Shown: one piece after another, positions 9,297 through 18,718 of the stretch
Numbering within the stretch: position 1 is the first letter of the stretch
How the letters are laid out: each line of letters opens with the position of its first letter
Source: Alcaligenes faecalis
GTDB lineage: Bacteria; Pseudomonadota; Gammaproteobacteria; Burkholderiales; Burkholderiaceae_B
Assembly: GCF_041521385.1 (NCBI RefSeq)
Contig: NZ_CP168006.1
Span: 2,521,095-2,585,094 of the forward strand
Reading direction: 5' to 3'
Length of the DNA stretch: 64,000 nucleotides
Notes under the pieces: generated by a model
The model's database searches: none
Told to the model about the DNA's origin: nothing
What the model saw: only the letters and a program-made list of their open reading frames with translations
Made by a program: the position numbers and the translations under genes

Positions 9297-10616
9297 ATGA
9301 CAACACGACTGAAACGCGCTGTACTCGGTTTGAGTGCTTGCGCTGCAATGTTGACCATGAGTACAGCCGCTTTGGCAGCCGAGGAACAGTACATTCCACT
9401 GCTGACCTACCGCACTGGCTCCTTTGCCCCACTGGGAATTCCATGGGCGGATGGCAAGCTGGACTATCTGGCTTTGGTCAATGAACGTGACGGCGGTGTC
9501 AATGGCGTCAAGCTGGCATACGAGGAGTGTGAAACGGCGTATGCCACGGACCGCGGCGTAGAGTGCTACGAGCGCATGAAAGGCAAGAGTGGTGGTGCTT
9601 CGGGTTTTGATACCCAGTCCACCGGTATTACTTTTGCCCTGACCGATAAGGCCATTGTGGATGGCATCCCTATTGAAACCATGGGCTACGGTCTGTCGCA
9701 TTCGGCTAACGGTGCCGTGTTCGAGTGGAACTTCCCCTTGCTGGGTACCTACTGGACCGCTGCCGACGTCATGATCCAGGACATCACCAAGCAAGTGGGC
9801 GAAGACAAGCTGAAAGATCAGCGTATTGCCCTGATCTACCACGATTCGCCCTACGGTAAAGAGCCTATCGCCCTGTTGCAGGCACGAGCCAAGGAACAAG
9901 GCTTCAAGCTGGACCTGTATCCGGTGACTGCTCCTGGCGTGGAACAGAAATCCACCTGGCTGCAAGTGCGTAAAAACCGTCCTGACTTTGTGTTGTTGTG
10001 GAGTGCCGGGATCATGACGCCTACCGCCATCCGTGAGGCGCAGGCCGTGGGTTACCCACGCGACAAGATCTATGGCATTTGGTGGGCGGCTTCCGAGAGC
10101 GATGTGGTCGATCTGGGTCAGACCGCCAAGGGCTACAAGGGCATCACTATCCACAACAGCGCGGCAGATGGTCCAGTCCATGACGCCGTGCGCGAGATGC
10201 ATGCCAAAGGCAAAGGCGCTGAAAACGGAGACAAGTACGTTGGCACGCTGGCACATACTCGCGGCATGATGATTTCCATGATGCAGGTTGAGGCGATTCG
10301 TACTGCTCAAGAGAAGTTCGGTAAAGGTCAGCACATGACGCCCGAACAAGTGCGCTGGGGCTTCGAGAACCTGAACCTGGATGAAGCACGTCTGAAAGAG
10401 CTGGGCTTTGAAGGCATCATGCGTCCCGTTAAAACCTCGTGCAGCAACCACATGGGTGATGACTGGGCCCGTATCGTGCAGTGGGACGGCGGCAAGTTTG
10501 AAGTTGTGTCCGACTGGTATCAGTCTGACAAGAAGTATGTCGATCCTTTAGTCAAGGAAATGTCGGCCAAATACGCCGCTGAGAAGAAAATTACGCCTCG
10601 CACCTGCGAAGGCTAA
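9297..10616 (+). CDS. Periplasmic substrate-binding protein of the Liv-type transporter
   Basis: A 439-residue type I periplasmic binding protein (Peripla_BP_6/LivK class). The signal peptide spans about residues 1-27, ending in AALAAEEQ. ITFALTDKAIVDGIPIETMG and GIWWAASESDVVDLG are the kind of ligand-pocket segments seen in paralogues found next to CoA ligases. The start at 9297 is preceded by CGGAGGACCAGGAG; earlier in-frame codons overlap the livM end and lack a ribosome-binding site. The protein is about 60-70 residues longer than LivK for leucine, which argues for a non-amino-acid ligand. The ligand is not known. Confidence 0.9.
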   Translation: MTTRLKRAVLGLSACAAMLTMSTAALAAEEQYIPLLTYRTGSFAPLGIPWADGKLDYLALVNERDGGVNGVKLAYEECETAYATDRGVECYERMKGKSGGASGFDTQSTGITFALTDKAIVDGIPIETMGYGLSHSANGAVFEWNFPLLGTYWTAADVMIQDITKQVGEDKLKDQRIALIYHDSPYGKEPIALLQARAKEQGFKLDLYPVTAPGVEQKSTWLQVRKNRPDFVLLWSAGIMTPTAIREAQAVGYPRDKIYGIWWAASESDVVDLGQTAKGYKGITIHNSAADGPVHDAVREMHAKGKGAENGDKYVGTLAHTRGMMISMMQVEAIRTAQEKFGKGQHMTPEQVRWGFENLNLDEARLKELGFEGIMRPVKTSCSNHMGDDWARIVQWDGGKFEVVSDWYQSDKKYVDPLVKEMSAKYAAEKKITPRTCEG

Positions 10617-10624
10617 ACCCAGGC

Positions 10625-10644
10625 GCCCAGGGTTCGCCCTGGGC
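10625..10644 (+). promoter_or_regulatory. Intercistronic GC-rich hairpin with UUCG loop
   Basis: GCCCAGGG (10625-10632), TTCG and CCCTGGGC (10637-10644) make an extra-stable tetraloop hairpin directly after the binding-protein stop. No T run follows, so it is more likely an mRNA stabiliser or partial attenuator that raises binding-protein output relative to the downstream ATPase. Confidence 0.5.
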
Positions 10645-10666
10645 ACTGCATTGCGTGGGGAAGATT

Positions 10667-11500
10667 ATGAGTGAGACCGTAGGCCAAGTGGATGAGGCGC
10701 CCATCTTGTTGGACGTCAATGGCATCGAAGTGATTTACAACCATGTCATTCTGGTACTCAAGGGCGTGTCCTTGCGTGTGCCGGAAGGGCGGATTGTTGC
10801 CTTGCTGGGCGCCAACGGTGCCGGTAAAACCACGACCTTGCGGGCCGTATCGAACTTGCTGCGCGCCGAGCGCGGCGATGTGACCAAAGGCCAGATCCAA
10901 CTGCGTGGCGAACGTATTGATCAACTGACTCCGGCTGATCTGGTCAAGCGCGGCGTTGTGCAGGTGATGGAAGGGCGCCACTGTTTTGCGCACTTGAGCA
11001 TTGAAGAAAACTTGCTGACCGGGGCCTATACCCGTTCCTTGTCACGTGGGGACGTCAGTGCCGAGCTGGACAAGGTGTACCAGTATTTTCCGCGTCTAAA
11101 GCAGCGCCGTACCAGTCAGGCCGGCTATACCTCGGGCGGGGAGCAGCAAATGTGTGCCATTGGCCGCGCCTTGATGGCCGACCCCAGCATGATCTTGCTG
11201 GACGAGCCTTCCATGGGGCTGGCACCGCAGGTGGTGGAAGAGATTTTCGAGATTGTGCGTGACTTGAATCAGCGCGAGCGAGTCAGTTTCTTGCTGGCCG
11301 AGCAAAACACCAACGTGGCCCTGAAGTATGCCGACTATGGCTACATCCTGGAAAACGGCCGAGTCATGATGGATGGTCCCTCCCAGGCCTTGGCGGAGAA
11401 CGAAGACGTCAAGGAGTTCTATCTGGGCGTGTCCGGGGGCGAGCGCAAGAGCTTTCGAGACAATAAATTTTATCGACGACGAAAGCGTTGGCTGGCTTAA
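10667..11500 (+). CDS. livF: Liv-type ABC transporter ATPase (LivF)
   Basis: A 277-residue second ATPase with Walker A GANGAGKTT (about 48-56), signature TSGGEQQM, Walker B MILLDEPSMGLAPQ and a switch region FLLAEQNTN. It is about 40 residues longer than E. coli LivF, with a basic C-terminal tail (NKFYRRRKRW). The start at 10667 follows GGGGAAG. A 210-base gap without a recognisable gene separates it from the downstream ligase. Confidence 0.92.
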   Translation: MSETVGQVDEAPILLDVNGIEVIYNHVILVLKGVSLRVPEGRIVALLGANGAGKTTTLRAVSNLLRAERGDVTKGQIQLRGERIDQLTPADLVKRGVVQVMEGRHCFAHLSIEENLLTGAYTRSLSRGDVSAELDKVYQYFPRLKQRRTSQAGYTSGGEQQMCAIGRALMADPSMILLDEPSMGLAPQVVEEIFEIVRDLNQRERVSFLLAEQNTNVALKYADYGYILENGRVMMDGPSQALAENEDVKEFYLGVSGGERKSFRDNKFYRRRKRWLA

Positions 11501-11710
11501 CCCTCAAGGATTTTCACGATATCAGCAGGCCATTGATCGGGATGCACACAAGGTGCCGCCCTGACCCCTTTTGACATTTTTAGTTTTGGGCAGCTTCTGG
11601 CTACACGGGGTGTGGTAGCACAGCCTGGTATCGACACGCGTCTGTTTGTGAGCAGGAAGTCGGCTGGGCGCGGGAGTGTTTGAATGCCAATTCATCCCAC
11701 TGGAGGAGAG

Positions 11711-12991
11711 ATGAGCGAATATTACGACGAGCGTGAAACCCTGGAACCGGACGAGCGTGAGGCTGATTTACTGTCCCGTTTGCCGCAGGTGTTGCAAGCG
11801 GCTGCAAAAGGGGCGCCTGCTATTGCCAGGCAACTGGACTCGGTGGATCTGGCCGCTGTGCGCAGCCGCGAGGATCTGCTGGCCATTCCGGTGTTTCGTA
11901 AAAGCGAGCTGCTGAAAGCCCAACTGGAGGCTCGTGAGCAGGCTCGCGCTGGTGTGCCGTCGGCTGAGTATGCGCAGTCCGTGTTCGGAGGCTTTTCCTC
12001 CATTGCCTGGGGGGCTGCTCGCAAAGTGTTTGCTTCGCCCGGCCCCATGTACGAGCCCGAAAGCCGTCGCCCGGACTATTGGGGTTTTGCGCGGGCCTTG
12101 TATGCAGCGGGTTTTCGCCGTGAAGAACTGATTTTCAACTGCTTTTCCTATCACTTCACGCCGGCCGGTTCCATGATGGAAACCGCCGCGCATGCGCTGG
12201 ATTGCACGGTGTTTCCGGGTGGTGTGGGTCAAACCGAACAGCAAGTGCAGGCGATGGCCGATTTGCGCCCGCATGGTTACACCGGCACACCCAGTTTCTT
12301 GAAAATCATCATGGAAAAAGCCCAGTCCATGCAGATTGCGCTGCCGGGATTGACCAAGGCCTTGTTCTCGGGCGAAGCCTACCCGCCTTCCTTGCAAAAG
12401 TGGTTCAGCGAGCACGGCGTGGCCGGTTATCAAGCCTACGGCAGTGCTGATCTGGGCATGATTGCCTACGAAACTCAGGCCCGTGAAGGCTTGGTGCTTA
12501 ACGAAAACCTGATTCTGGAAATTGTGCGTCCGGGCACCGGCCAGCCCGTAGAGCCTGGTGAAGTGGGCGAAGTGGTGGTGACGTCTTTTAACCCTGACTA
12601 TCCGCTGGTACGTTTCGGAACGGGGGACTTGTCCGCTGTCATGCCCGGCCAGTCTCCCTGCGGTCGTACTAACCAGCGTATTCGTGGATGGATGGGCCGT
12701 GCGGATCAGACGACCAAGGTGCGCGGCATGTTTGTGCATCCGGGGCAGGTGGAGCAGATTCGCCTGCGTCACAAGGAGCTGGGTCAGGCTCGCTTGGTGG
12801 TACGGGGTGCCAGTGGTCAGGATCAGATGGTGTTTCAGGTGGAGGTCACCTCCAGGCCTGAGGGGCTGGAAAGTGCGTTGGCCGACTCGATCCGTGAAAT
12901 CACCAAACTGCGTGCACAGGTGGAGTTTGTGGAGCCAGGCGCCTTGCCTCGGGATGGTAAAGTCATCGAGGATCAACGCAGCTACGATTAA
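11711..12991 (+). CDS. Phenylacetate-CoA ligase (PaaK)-like adenylate-forming enzyme
   Basis: A 426-residue PaaK-family ligase (ATP + CoA + aryl acid to aryl-CoA). It has SEYAQSVFGGFSSIAWGAAR near the N-terminal acid-binding region, NCFSYHFTPAGSMMETAAHA, GYTGTPSFLKI, YGSADLGMIAYE and the C-terminal RADQTTKVRGMFVHPGQ. The usual serine-rich phosphate loop (SSGTTG) of canonical PaaK is not evident, so it belongs to a divergent subgroup. The start at 11711 has GGAGGAG upstream. Its place at the end of a transporter operon with a second acyl-CoA synthetase suggests activation of the same imported acid or a breakdown product. Confidence 0.85.
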   Translation: MSEYYDERETLEPDEREADLLSRLPQVLQAAAKGAPAIARQLDSVDLAAVRSREDLLAIPVFRKSELLKAQLEAREQARAGVPSAEYAQSVFGGFSSIAWGAARKVFASPGPMYEPESRRPDYWGFARALYAAGFRREELIFNCFSYHFTPAGSMMETAAHALDCTVFPGGVGQTEQQVQAMADLRPHGYTGTPSFLKIIMEKAQSMQIALPGLTKALFSGEAYPPSLQKWFSEHGVAGYQAYGSADLGMIAYETQAREGLVLNENLILEIVRPGTGQPVEPGEVGEVVVTSFNPDYPLVRFGTGDLSAVMPGQSPCGRTNQRIRGWMGRADQTTKVRGMFVHPGQVEQIRLRHKELGQARLVVRGASGQDQMVFQVEVTSRPEGLESALADSIREITKLRAQVEFVEPGALPRDGKVIEDQRSYD

Positions 12992-13080
12992 TTAGCCATG
13001 TAGATATGCACACAAGTAGCAGTCGGGCTGCGGTACTATGCTGGAAAATAGTCAATACTTATATCTTTGAGGAGAGCCCG

Positions 13081-14097
13081 ATGCGCTTTGTGCCAGTTTC
13101 TGCTGTAGTCCTGGCCTTGATGGCCAGCATGCCTGCTGCCCAGGCCGCCACCCTGGACAATGTCAAACAGCGCGGCCACGTGCTGTGTGGCGTGACCACC
13201 GGCTTTGCCGGTTTTTCTGCCCCTGATGACAAGGGTAACTGGACCGGTCTGGATATCGACGTATGTCGTTCGGTCGCCGCTGCCACTCTGGGCGACGCCA
13301 GCAAATTCAAGGCCGTACCCTTGAACTCGCAGCAGCGCTTTACGGCTTTGCAGTCGGGTGAAATTGACTTGCTGGCCCGTAACACCACCGTGACCCAGCA
13401 GCGCGATACCGCGGTCGGCGCTATCCATGCAGGCATCAACTTCTACGACGGCCAGGGTTTCCTGGTGTCCAAGAAACTGGGCGTTTCCAGCGCCAAGGAA
13501 TTGAACGGCGCCACGGTTTGCATGCAGACAGGCACGTCCAACGAAAACACCATGGCTGACTGGGCTCGCGCCAACAAGGTTGAGTACAAGCCTGTGGTGA
13601 TCGAACAGTTCAACGAAGTGGTCAACGCCTTCGTGGCTGGCCGCTGTGACGTGTTCTCTACCGATGCATCGGGCCTGGCTTCGATTCGTATCTCCAAAAT
13701 GGAAAATCCGGACGACTACCTGGTGCTGCCTGAAATCATTTCCAAAGAGCCACTGGGCCCATTCGTCCGTCAGGGTGATGATGCCTGGCTGAACATTGTG
13801 AAATGGTCCATCCAGGCCAGCTTCAACGCTGAAGAACTGGATGTGACAGCGGCCAATGTGGACGAGAAGCTCAAGAGCAACAACCCCAATATCCAGCGTT
13901 TGCTGGGCGTGACGCCTGGTGCCGGCAAGAATCTGGGTCTGGACGAGAAATGGGCGTACAACATCATCAAGCAAGTCGGTAACTACGGTGAATCCTTCGA
14001 GCGCAACGTGGGTAAAGGTAGCCCGCTGCAAATCGAACGCGGCCTGAACGCCTTGTGGATGGATGGCGGCCTGATCTACGGTCTGCCTATTCGCTAA
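13081..14097 (+). CDS. aapJ: General L-amino-acid ABC transporter binding protein (AapJ/BztA-like)
   Basis: A 338-residue type II periplasmic binding protein. The signal peptide is about residues 1-22 (ending AAQAAT). Family-specific motifs follow: RGHVLCGVTTGFAGFSAPD, GLDIDVCRSVAAATLGD, NTTVTQQRDT and VCMQTGTSNENTMADW. It matches AapJ/BztA in length. GAGGAGAGCCCG precedes the start. The permease and ATPase partners (aapQ, aapM, aapP) are absent on either side, and a strong terminator follows, so it is a monocistronic orphan here. Aap transporters import many L-amino acids. Confidence 0.88.
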   Translation: MRFVPVSAVVLALMASMPAAQAATLDNVKQRGHVLCGVTTGFAGFSAPDDKGNWTGLDIDVCRSVAAATLGDASKFKAVPLNSQQRFTALQSGEIDLLARNTTVTQQRDTAVGAIHAGINFYDGQGFLVSKKLGVSSAKELNGATVCMQTGTSNENTMADWARANKVEYKPVVIEQFNEVVNAFVAGRCDVFSTDASGLASIRISKMENPDDYLVLPEIISKEPLGPFVRQGDDAWLNIVKWSIQASFNAEELDVTAANVDEKLKSNNPNIQRLLGVTPGAGKNLGLDEKWAYNIIKQVGNYGESFERNVGKGSPLQIERGLNALWMDGGLIYGLPIR

Positions 14098-14120
14098 GCC
14101 TGTCAGGACTCGCGATAAAA

Positions 14121-14150
14121 AAAAGCAGCTCTCTGTGGGGAGCTGCTTTT
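14121..14150. terminator. Strong bidirectional terminator after aapJ
   Basis: The stem AGCAGCTC/GAGCTGCT (14124-14131 with 14140-14147) is flanked by an A run on the left and a T run on the right, so it can terminate transcription from either side. It lies 24 bases after the aapJ stop. Confidence 0.85.
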
Positions 14151-14360
14151 TTATTGACGGATCGATCTGGGGGCGATGACGTTGATGTGTTTTTTGTCCC
14201 CTGGTGATGTGGGCTGCCTTGAGCCGTTGGTGTATGTATCGCCGTGTATTGGAGTACGACGATAGATAGTCTGCCTAACGGCAACGTACGGTTTTCGGAT
14301 AGGAGACGTTCAGGATAGCTTGCCCCAATACGCTAAATGGTACGGGACAAGCTCGGAGAC

Positions 14361-14828
14361 TTAGCTCTTGCGGCGTAATACCAGCGAAATCTTGGCAAAA
14401 GCCACTTGCAGGTCCTGCGTGGCGCCTTGAAAAATCACAGGGCGACCACGCCGGGTAAAGCAGATCAGGCGCTTGGAGTTGAACAGCGGCACGAATTTGG
14501 CAAAGTGGATATCCTGCCATTGCACTTCCCGCTTCATGATCCAGTTCTGGCGTATGCCATTCTGGTCAATCGTGGTGATGCCATGCCACATATGCCAGGC
14601 AATCAGAATCAGGCCGGTAAACAGCAGAACCAAGCTGCCTGCCAGTATCGGACTGATGGCGGCGCCTTGTGGGGAGCTGGCTACCAGCGCGAAACGTACA
14701 CCGATCAGGGCCAACACAATCCAGGCACCGGCCGCCACCCATTTGGGCCAGGAGCGGCCTTGAATGGGAAGCGAACCCAGATCCTTTAACAGGGCGTCAA
14801 TGTCCTCTTTCGAGGGGGCTTGGCTCAT
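14361..14828 (-). CDS. Hypothetical membrane protein with two transmembrane helices
   Basis: A 155-residue protein that I do not recognise. Two hydrophobic helices (about 30-50, WVAAGAWIVLALIGVRFALV; about 60-80, ILAGSLVLLFTGLILIAW) are followed by a soluble C-terminal half rich in basic and aromatic residues. The layout recalls small bacterial PH-like membrane proteins, but that is only an impression. Its ATG overlaps the stop of the HMG-CoA lyase gene (ATGA at 14825-14830 on the minus strand), so the two are translationally coupled. Confidence 0.7.
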   Translation of the reverse strand: MSQAPSKEDIDALLKDLGSLPIQGRSWPKWVAAGAWIVLALIGVRFALVASSPQGAAISPILAGSLVLLFTGLILIAWHMWHGITTIDQNGIRQNWIMKREVQWQDIHFAKFVPLFNSKRLICFTRRGRPVIFQGATQDLQVAFAKISLVLRRKS

Positions 14829-15748
14829 CAGCACGCGGCGGCCCCTTGTTTGCGGGCTGCCAGGGCGTTACCGGCATTGCTGGCCGATTTGCGCTTCAAA
14901 TGAGCCGAAATCCATTGCCCTGTGTCCACCACGGCGTTCAGATCAATGCCGGTTTCAATATCCAGACCTTGCATCAGAAACAATACGTCCTCGGTAGCGA
15001 CGTTGCCGGTTGCGCCTTTGGCATAGGGGCAGCCGCCCAGCCCGGCCACAGAGCTGTGGAAAATATGAATGCCGGCCTGCATGGCGGCCACAATATTGGC
15101 GATGGCCTGGCCGTAGGTGTCGTGAAAGTGGCCGGACACATGAATGGGGTCAATGTGCTCGGTCACCATGCGCATGACGTCGTAGACCTGACGGGCCGTG
15201 CCGACACCGATGGTGTCGGCCACGTCGATCTCGTCACAGCCCAGCTCGATCAGGCGTTTGCCTACGTTCAATACATTCGACGGGGCTACAGCACCTTCAT
15301 AGGGGCAGCCGAACGAGCAACTGATGGAGCCGCGCAGGCGCATACCGGCTTGTTTGGCAGCTTGCGCGACGGGGGCAAAGCGTTCCAGCGATTCTTCAAT
15401 GCTGCAATTGATATTGCGCTGCGAAAATGCTTCGCTGGCAGCGGCGAAGATCACCACTTCGTCGGCCTTGGCAGCCAGGGCGCCTTCAAAACCACGCATA
15501 TTGGGTGTCAGAACGGAATAGATTGTGCCGGGGCGACGGTCAATGGAAGCCATCACTTCCGCGCCGTCTGCCATTTGTGGCACCCATTTGGGCGATACAA
15601 AGGAAGCGGCTTCCACGTTCACAAAACCGGCGTGGGACAAGCGGTTGACCAGCTCGACCTTGATGTCGGTAGGGATGAATTCTTTTTCGTTCTGCAGGCC
15701 GTCCCGAGGGCCGACCTCCACAATCTTGACGCGCGAGGGGTATGACAT
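14828..15748 (-). CDS. mvaB: Hydroxymethylglutaryl-CoA lyase
   Basis: A 306-residue TIM-barrel lyase that splits HMG-CoA into acetoacetate and acetyl-CoA, the last step of leucine breakdown. It shows VGPRDGLQNE near the N-terminus, SISCSFGCPYEG, the metal-binding HFHDTYGQA and the catalytic-cysteine loop GLGGCPYAKGATGNVATED. The start at 15748 follows TCAGGAAACTTC. The in-frame extension upstream has no conserved sequence. No other leucine-degradation genes are adjacent, although the nearby Liv-type operon could relate. Family assignment is firm. Confidence 0.93.
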   Translation of the reverse strand: MSYPSRVKIVEVGPRDGLQNEKEFIPTDIKVELVNRLSHAGFVNVEAASFVSPKWVPQMADGAEVMASIDRRPGTIYSVLTPNMRGFEGALAAKADEVVIFAAASEAFSQRNINCSIEESLERFAPVAQAAKQAGMRLRGSISCSFGCPYEGAVAPSNVLNVGKRLIELGCDEIDVADTIGVGTARQVYDVMRMVTEHIDPIHVSGHFHDTYGQAIANIVAAMQAGIHIFHSSVAGLGGCPYAKGATGNVATEDVLFLMQGLDIETGIDLNAVVDTGQWISAHLKRKSASNAGNALAARKQGAAAC

Positions 15749-15915
15749 GAAGTTTCCTGAAGGTAAGGGGCTGGGCCTGGAGGCCTTTACGTATTCGTCA
15801 TGATACCTCTTGAAGGCCAGGGCTGGCCCCCTAGGAACAGCCCTATAAGCAGGCAATGTGGCAGGGGTTTCGATGGAACTGAGCAGGCCATGATCGAGTG
15901 TGGTCCTGTCGGGCC

Positions 15916-17082
15916 TTATGGCTTGAGGCGTTGGAATCGCCCGTCTGCCAGTGGCTCTATGCAGCCAGCCAGCTCCAGCTCGGCCAGAACGGCCGGCAGT
16001 TGCGTTGCCAGCAGACCTGTGCGACGCAGCAACTGCTCGGGCGTCAAGGGAGCGAAATCGATGCGCTCCAGTATGGGTCGCAGTTCTTCTGGCAGGCTGT
16101 CGTGTTGAACAGACTTGGTATTGGACGGCTTGCTGGGCTCAAGCTTGAACGTCTGCTGTACATTGCCCAGCTCATCCAGAATGTCCTGGGCGCTTTCTAC
16201 CAGCTTGGCTCCCTGGCGTATCAAGGCATGGCAGCCACGCGCCAGAGGGGAGTGAATGGAGCCGGGAATGGCAAAAACCTCGCGTCCCAGCTCTCCGGCC
16301 AGACGGGCCGTGATCAGGGAGCCACTTTGCTTTGCGGCCTCTACCACCAGTACTCCTTTGGCCAAGGCGGCCACAAGGCGGTTGCGGCGGGGGAAGTGGT
16401 GGGGCATGGCGCGGGTGCCTAAAGGAAACTCGCTAAGCAGCAGACCCTGGGCACTGATCTGATGTGCCAGATCGCGGTGTGCTGCCGGATAGACCAGATC
16501 CAGTCCCGTTCCCATGACAGCAATCGTGCCGGCCGATTGCAGGCCTGCTTTCAGCGCGCCTTTGTGTGCAGCCTGATCAATGCCGCTGGCCAGTCCACTG
16601 ATGATGCACCAGCCTTTGGAGGCCAGCGTGACGGCGAAGTCGGTCGCCGTTTCCTGTCCGGATTGAGTGGCATTGCGAGCCCCCACGATCGCCAGCCCGG
16701 TGTGAGCTAATACATCCAGATTGCCATTGGCGTACAGCAAGAGTGGAGCGTCATGCAGATCCAGCAGGGCAGCCGGGTAAGTCGGGTCGGCCAGCGTCAC
16801 AATATGGTGGCCAGGCTGTTTGAGCCATTCCACGGCCTGTTCAATGTGTGCTTGTAGTTCGTCCTGCGGCTCCTGGCTTAGTTGGATGGCCAGTTCGCCA
16901 GGAACATGACGTGACAGGGTTTGAATGGAGCTTTGATAGATGTGCGGCGGTAGCCCACAAGCGGCCAGTAGTTGCCGGGCCTGGGCAGGCGCAAGCTCTG
17001 GTTCCAGCGACAGGCGTAACCAGGCACGCAATTCTTCCGAGATTTCATCCAAGGTTTCACCCGAGCTAAAATAATGAGGCAT
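15916..17082 (-). CDS. dprA: DNA-processing protein DprA
   Basis: A 388-residue DprA/Smf protein. It loads RecA on incoming single-stranded DNA during natural transformation. The Rossmann-like core runs from about 120 to 290 with GARNATQSGQ, SGLASGIDQAAHKGAL, SEFPLGTRAMPHHFPRRNR and GVLVVEAAKQSGSLITA. A C-terminal winged-helix (DprA-WH) segment follows after residue 330. The ATG at 17082 is preferred over a GTG five codons upstream. It is divergent from def-fmt, an arrangement common in betaproteobacteria. Confidence 0.93.
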   Translation of the reverse strand: MPHYFSSGETLDEISEELRAWLRLSLEPELAPAQARQLLAACGLPPHIYQSSIQTLSRHVPGELAIQLSQEPQDELQAHIEQAVEWLKQPGHHIVTLADPTYPAALLDLHDAPLLLYANGNLDVLAHTGLAIVGARNATQSGQETATDFAVTLASKGWCIISGLASGIDQAAHKGALKAGLQSAGTIAVMGTGLDLVYPAAHRDLAHQISAQGLLLSEFPLGTRAMPHHFPRRNRLVAALAKGVLVVEAAKQSGSLITARLAGELGREVFAIPGSIHSPLARGCHALIRQGAKLVESAQDILDELGNVQQTFKLEPSKPSNTKSVQHDSLPEELRPILERIDFAPLTPEQLLRRTGLLATQLPAVLAELELAGCIEPLADGRFQRLKP

Positions 17083-17240
17083 AAGGTAGTGTGGCACGAA
17101 ACCGTTTTTGAGGTGGGGTGTCCCGGACGCGTTTATCCAGGGCGAATGCCACTTTGCTGTCAGGGCTGGGTGTGGTGCCGGGTGCCGCCCTGAAACTTGT
17201 TTTATTATATCGACTTATCGCTTTTTCTTCGGACATGACA

Positions 17241-17759
17241 ATGGCTTTGCTTCCTATCCTTAAGTTCCCTGACCCACGTCTGCACACGGTTGCCAAACCC
17301 GTGCAGGAGGTCGATGACCGTATTCGCAAACTGGTCAAGGATATGGCCGAGACCATGTATGACGCGCCCGGCGTAGGCTTGGCCGCAACCCAGGTTGACG
17401 TGCACGAGCGGGTGGTGGTTATTGACGTGTCCGAAAGCGGTAATGAGTTGCTGGTGCTGATCAACCCGGAAATCACCTGGAAAAGCGAAGAGCTGCAGGT
17501 CTACGAAGAAGGCTGCCTGTCCGTGCCTGATACCTACGACAAGGTTGAGCGCGCCGCCAATATTCGCTTCAAGGCTCAGAACGAAAAAGGCGAGTGGTAC
17601 GAGAAAGAAGCCGATGGCCTGCTGGCCGTGTGTGTTCAGCATGAGCTGGATCACCTGGATGGCAAGGTATTTGTGGAATACCTGTCCGTGCTCAAGCGTG
17701 AGCGTATCCGCAGTCGTCTGCGCAAGCAGCAGCGTGAAGCACTGAAGGCAGGGCAATAG
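17241..17759 (+). CDS. def: Peptide deformylase
   Basis: A 172-residue metallohydrolase that removes the N-formyl group from nascent proteins. All three motifs are intact: GVGLAATQ (44-51), EGCLS (90-94, metal ligand C92) and HELDH (134-138). Metal ligands are thus C92, H134 and H138, with E135 as the base. An ATG two codons upstream (17235) is possible. It is followed after 5 bases by fmt, the gene whose product adds the formyl group to Met-tRNA. Confidence 0.96.
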   Translation: MALLPILKFPDPRLHTVAKPVQEVDDRIRKLVKDMAETMYDAPGVGLAATQVDVHERVVVIDVSESGNELLVLINPEITWKSEELQVYEEGCLSVPDTYDKVERAANIRFKAQNEKGEWYEKEADGLLAVCVQHELDHLDGKVFVEYLSVLKRERIRSRLRKQQREALKAGQ

Positions 17760-17764
17760 TCGCC

Positions 17765-18706
17765 ATGCGTATTGTTTTTGCCGGCACCCCGGATTTTGCC
17801 CGTATCGCCCTGGAAGCCCTGTTAGCGCAGGGCTTTGATGTTCCTTTGGTCATGACGCAGCCAGACCGTCCGGCTGGCCGTGGCATGAAGCTTAGTCCCA
17901 GCCCGGTCAAGCAAGCCGCTGTGAGCGCCAATATCCCGGTGCTGCAGCCGCATAGCTTGCGTCTGGATGGCAAGTATCCCGAGGAAGCCGCCCAGGCCCA
18001 CCAGACCTTGCTGGATTTACAGCCGGATCTGATGGTGGTGGCAGCCTACGGCCTGATTTTGCCCAAGTGGACTTTGGAGCTGCCGCGCTACGGTTGCTTC
18101 AATATTCACGCCAGTCTCTTGCCTCGTTGGCGCGGTGCGGCACCGATTCAGCGTGCGATTCAGGCGGGTGATGCGGCCACGGGCATTACCATCATGCAGA
18201 TGGATGAAGGCCTGGATACCGGCGATATGCTGGTGCGCAGCGAGTTGGCGATTCGCGAGGATCACAGTGCCGCAACCCTGCATGACGATTTGGCGCAGCT
18301 AGGTGCACAGGCCTTGCTGGAAGCTTTGCAGCAAGTGCGTGATGGTACCTTGCAGGCGACTCCCCAGCCAGAAGAAGGCGTGACCTATGCCGAGAAACTG
18401 TCCAAGGCGGAATCAGTGCTGGATTTAAGCCAGCCTGCCAAGGAACTGGAGCGCCGTATTCGCGCGTTTGACCCGGTCCCTGGCTCCACCCTGTCCTTGC
18501 CCGGTTTGGAGCAGCCAGTGAAGGTTTGGCGCGCTCAGGCCGTAGAGCAGAAGCATTCTGCAGAACCGGGTCAGGTTCTGAGCGTCAGTGCCCAAGGTAT
18601 TGATGTGGCGTGTGGACAAGGGGTGCTACGTTTGCTGGAACTGCAAAAAGCCGGTTCCAAGCGCCAGCCCGTCGCGGTGTTTGTGCAGGGCTGGCAGTCT
18701 CGCTAA
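17765..18706 (+). CDS. fmt: Methionyl-tRNA formyltransferase
   Basis: A 313-residue enzyme that formylates initiator Met-tRNA using 10-formyl-tetrahydrofolate. The catalytic residues N113, H115 and D151 are visible in [18 protein letters not shown] and [12 protein letters not shown]. The insertion loop [17 protein letters not shown] is also typical. A C-terminal OB-fold domain begins near residue 210. It is cotranscribed with def. Convergent with the EamA transporter, leaving only 12 bases between stops and no visible terminator hairpin. Confidence 0.96.
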   Translation: MRIVFAGTPDFARIALEALLAQGFDVPLVMTQPDRPAGRGMKLSPSPVKQAAVSANIPVLQPHSLRLDGKYPEEAAQAHQTLLDLQPDLMVVAAYGLILPKWTLELPRYGCFNIHASLLPRWRGAAPIQRAIQAGDAATGITIMQMDEGLDTGDMLVRSELAIREDHSAATLHDDLAQLGAQALLEALQQVRDGTLQATPQPEEGVTYAEKLSKAESVLDLSQPAKELERRIRAFDPVPGSTLSLPGLEQPVKVWRAQAVEQKHSAEPGQVLSVSAQGIDVACGQGVLRLLELQKAGSKRQPVAVFVQGWQSR

Positions 18707-18718
18707 GTCCTGCAGGGG

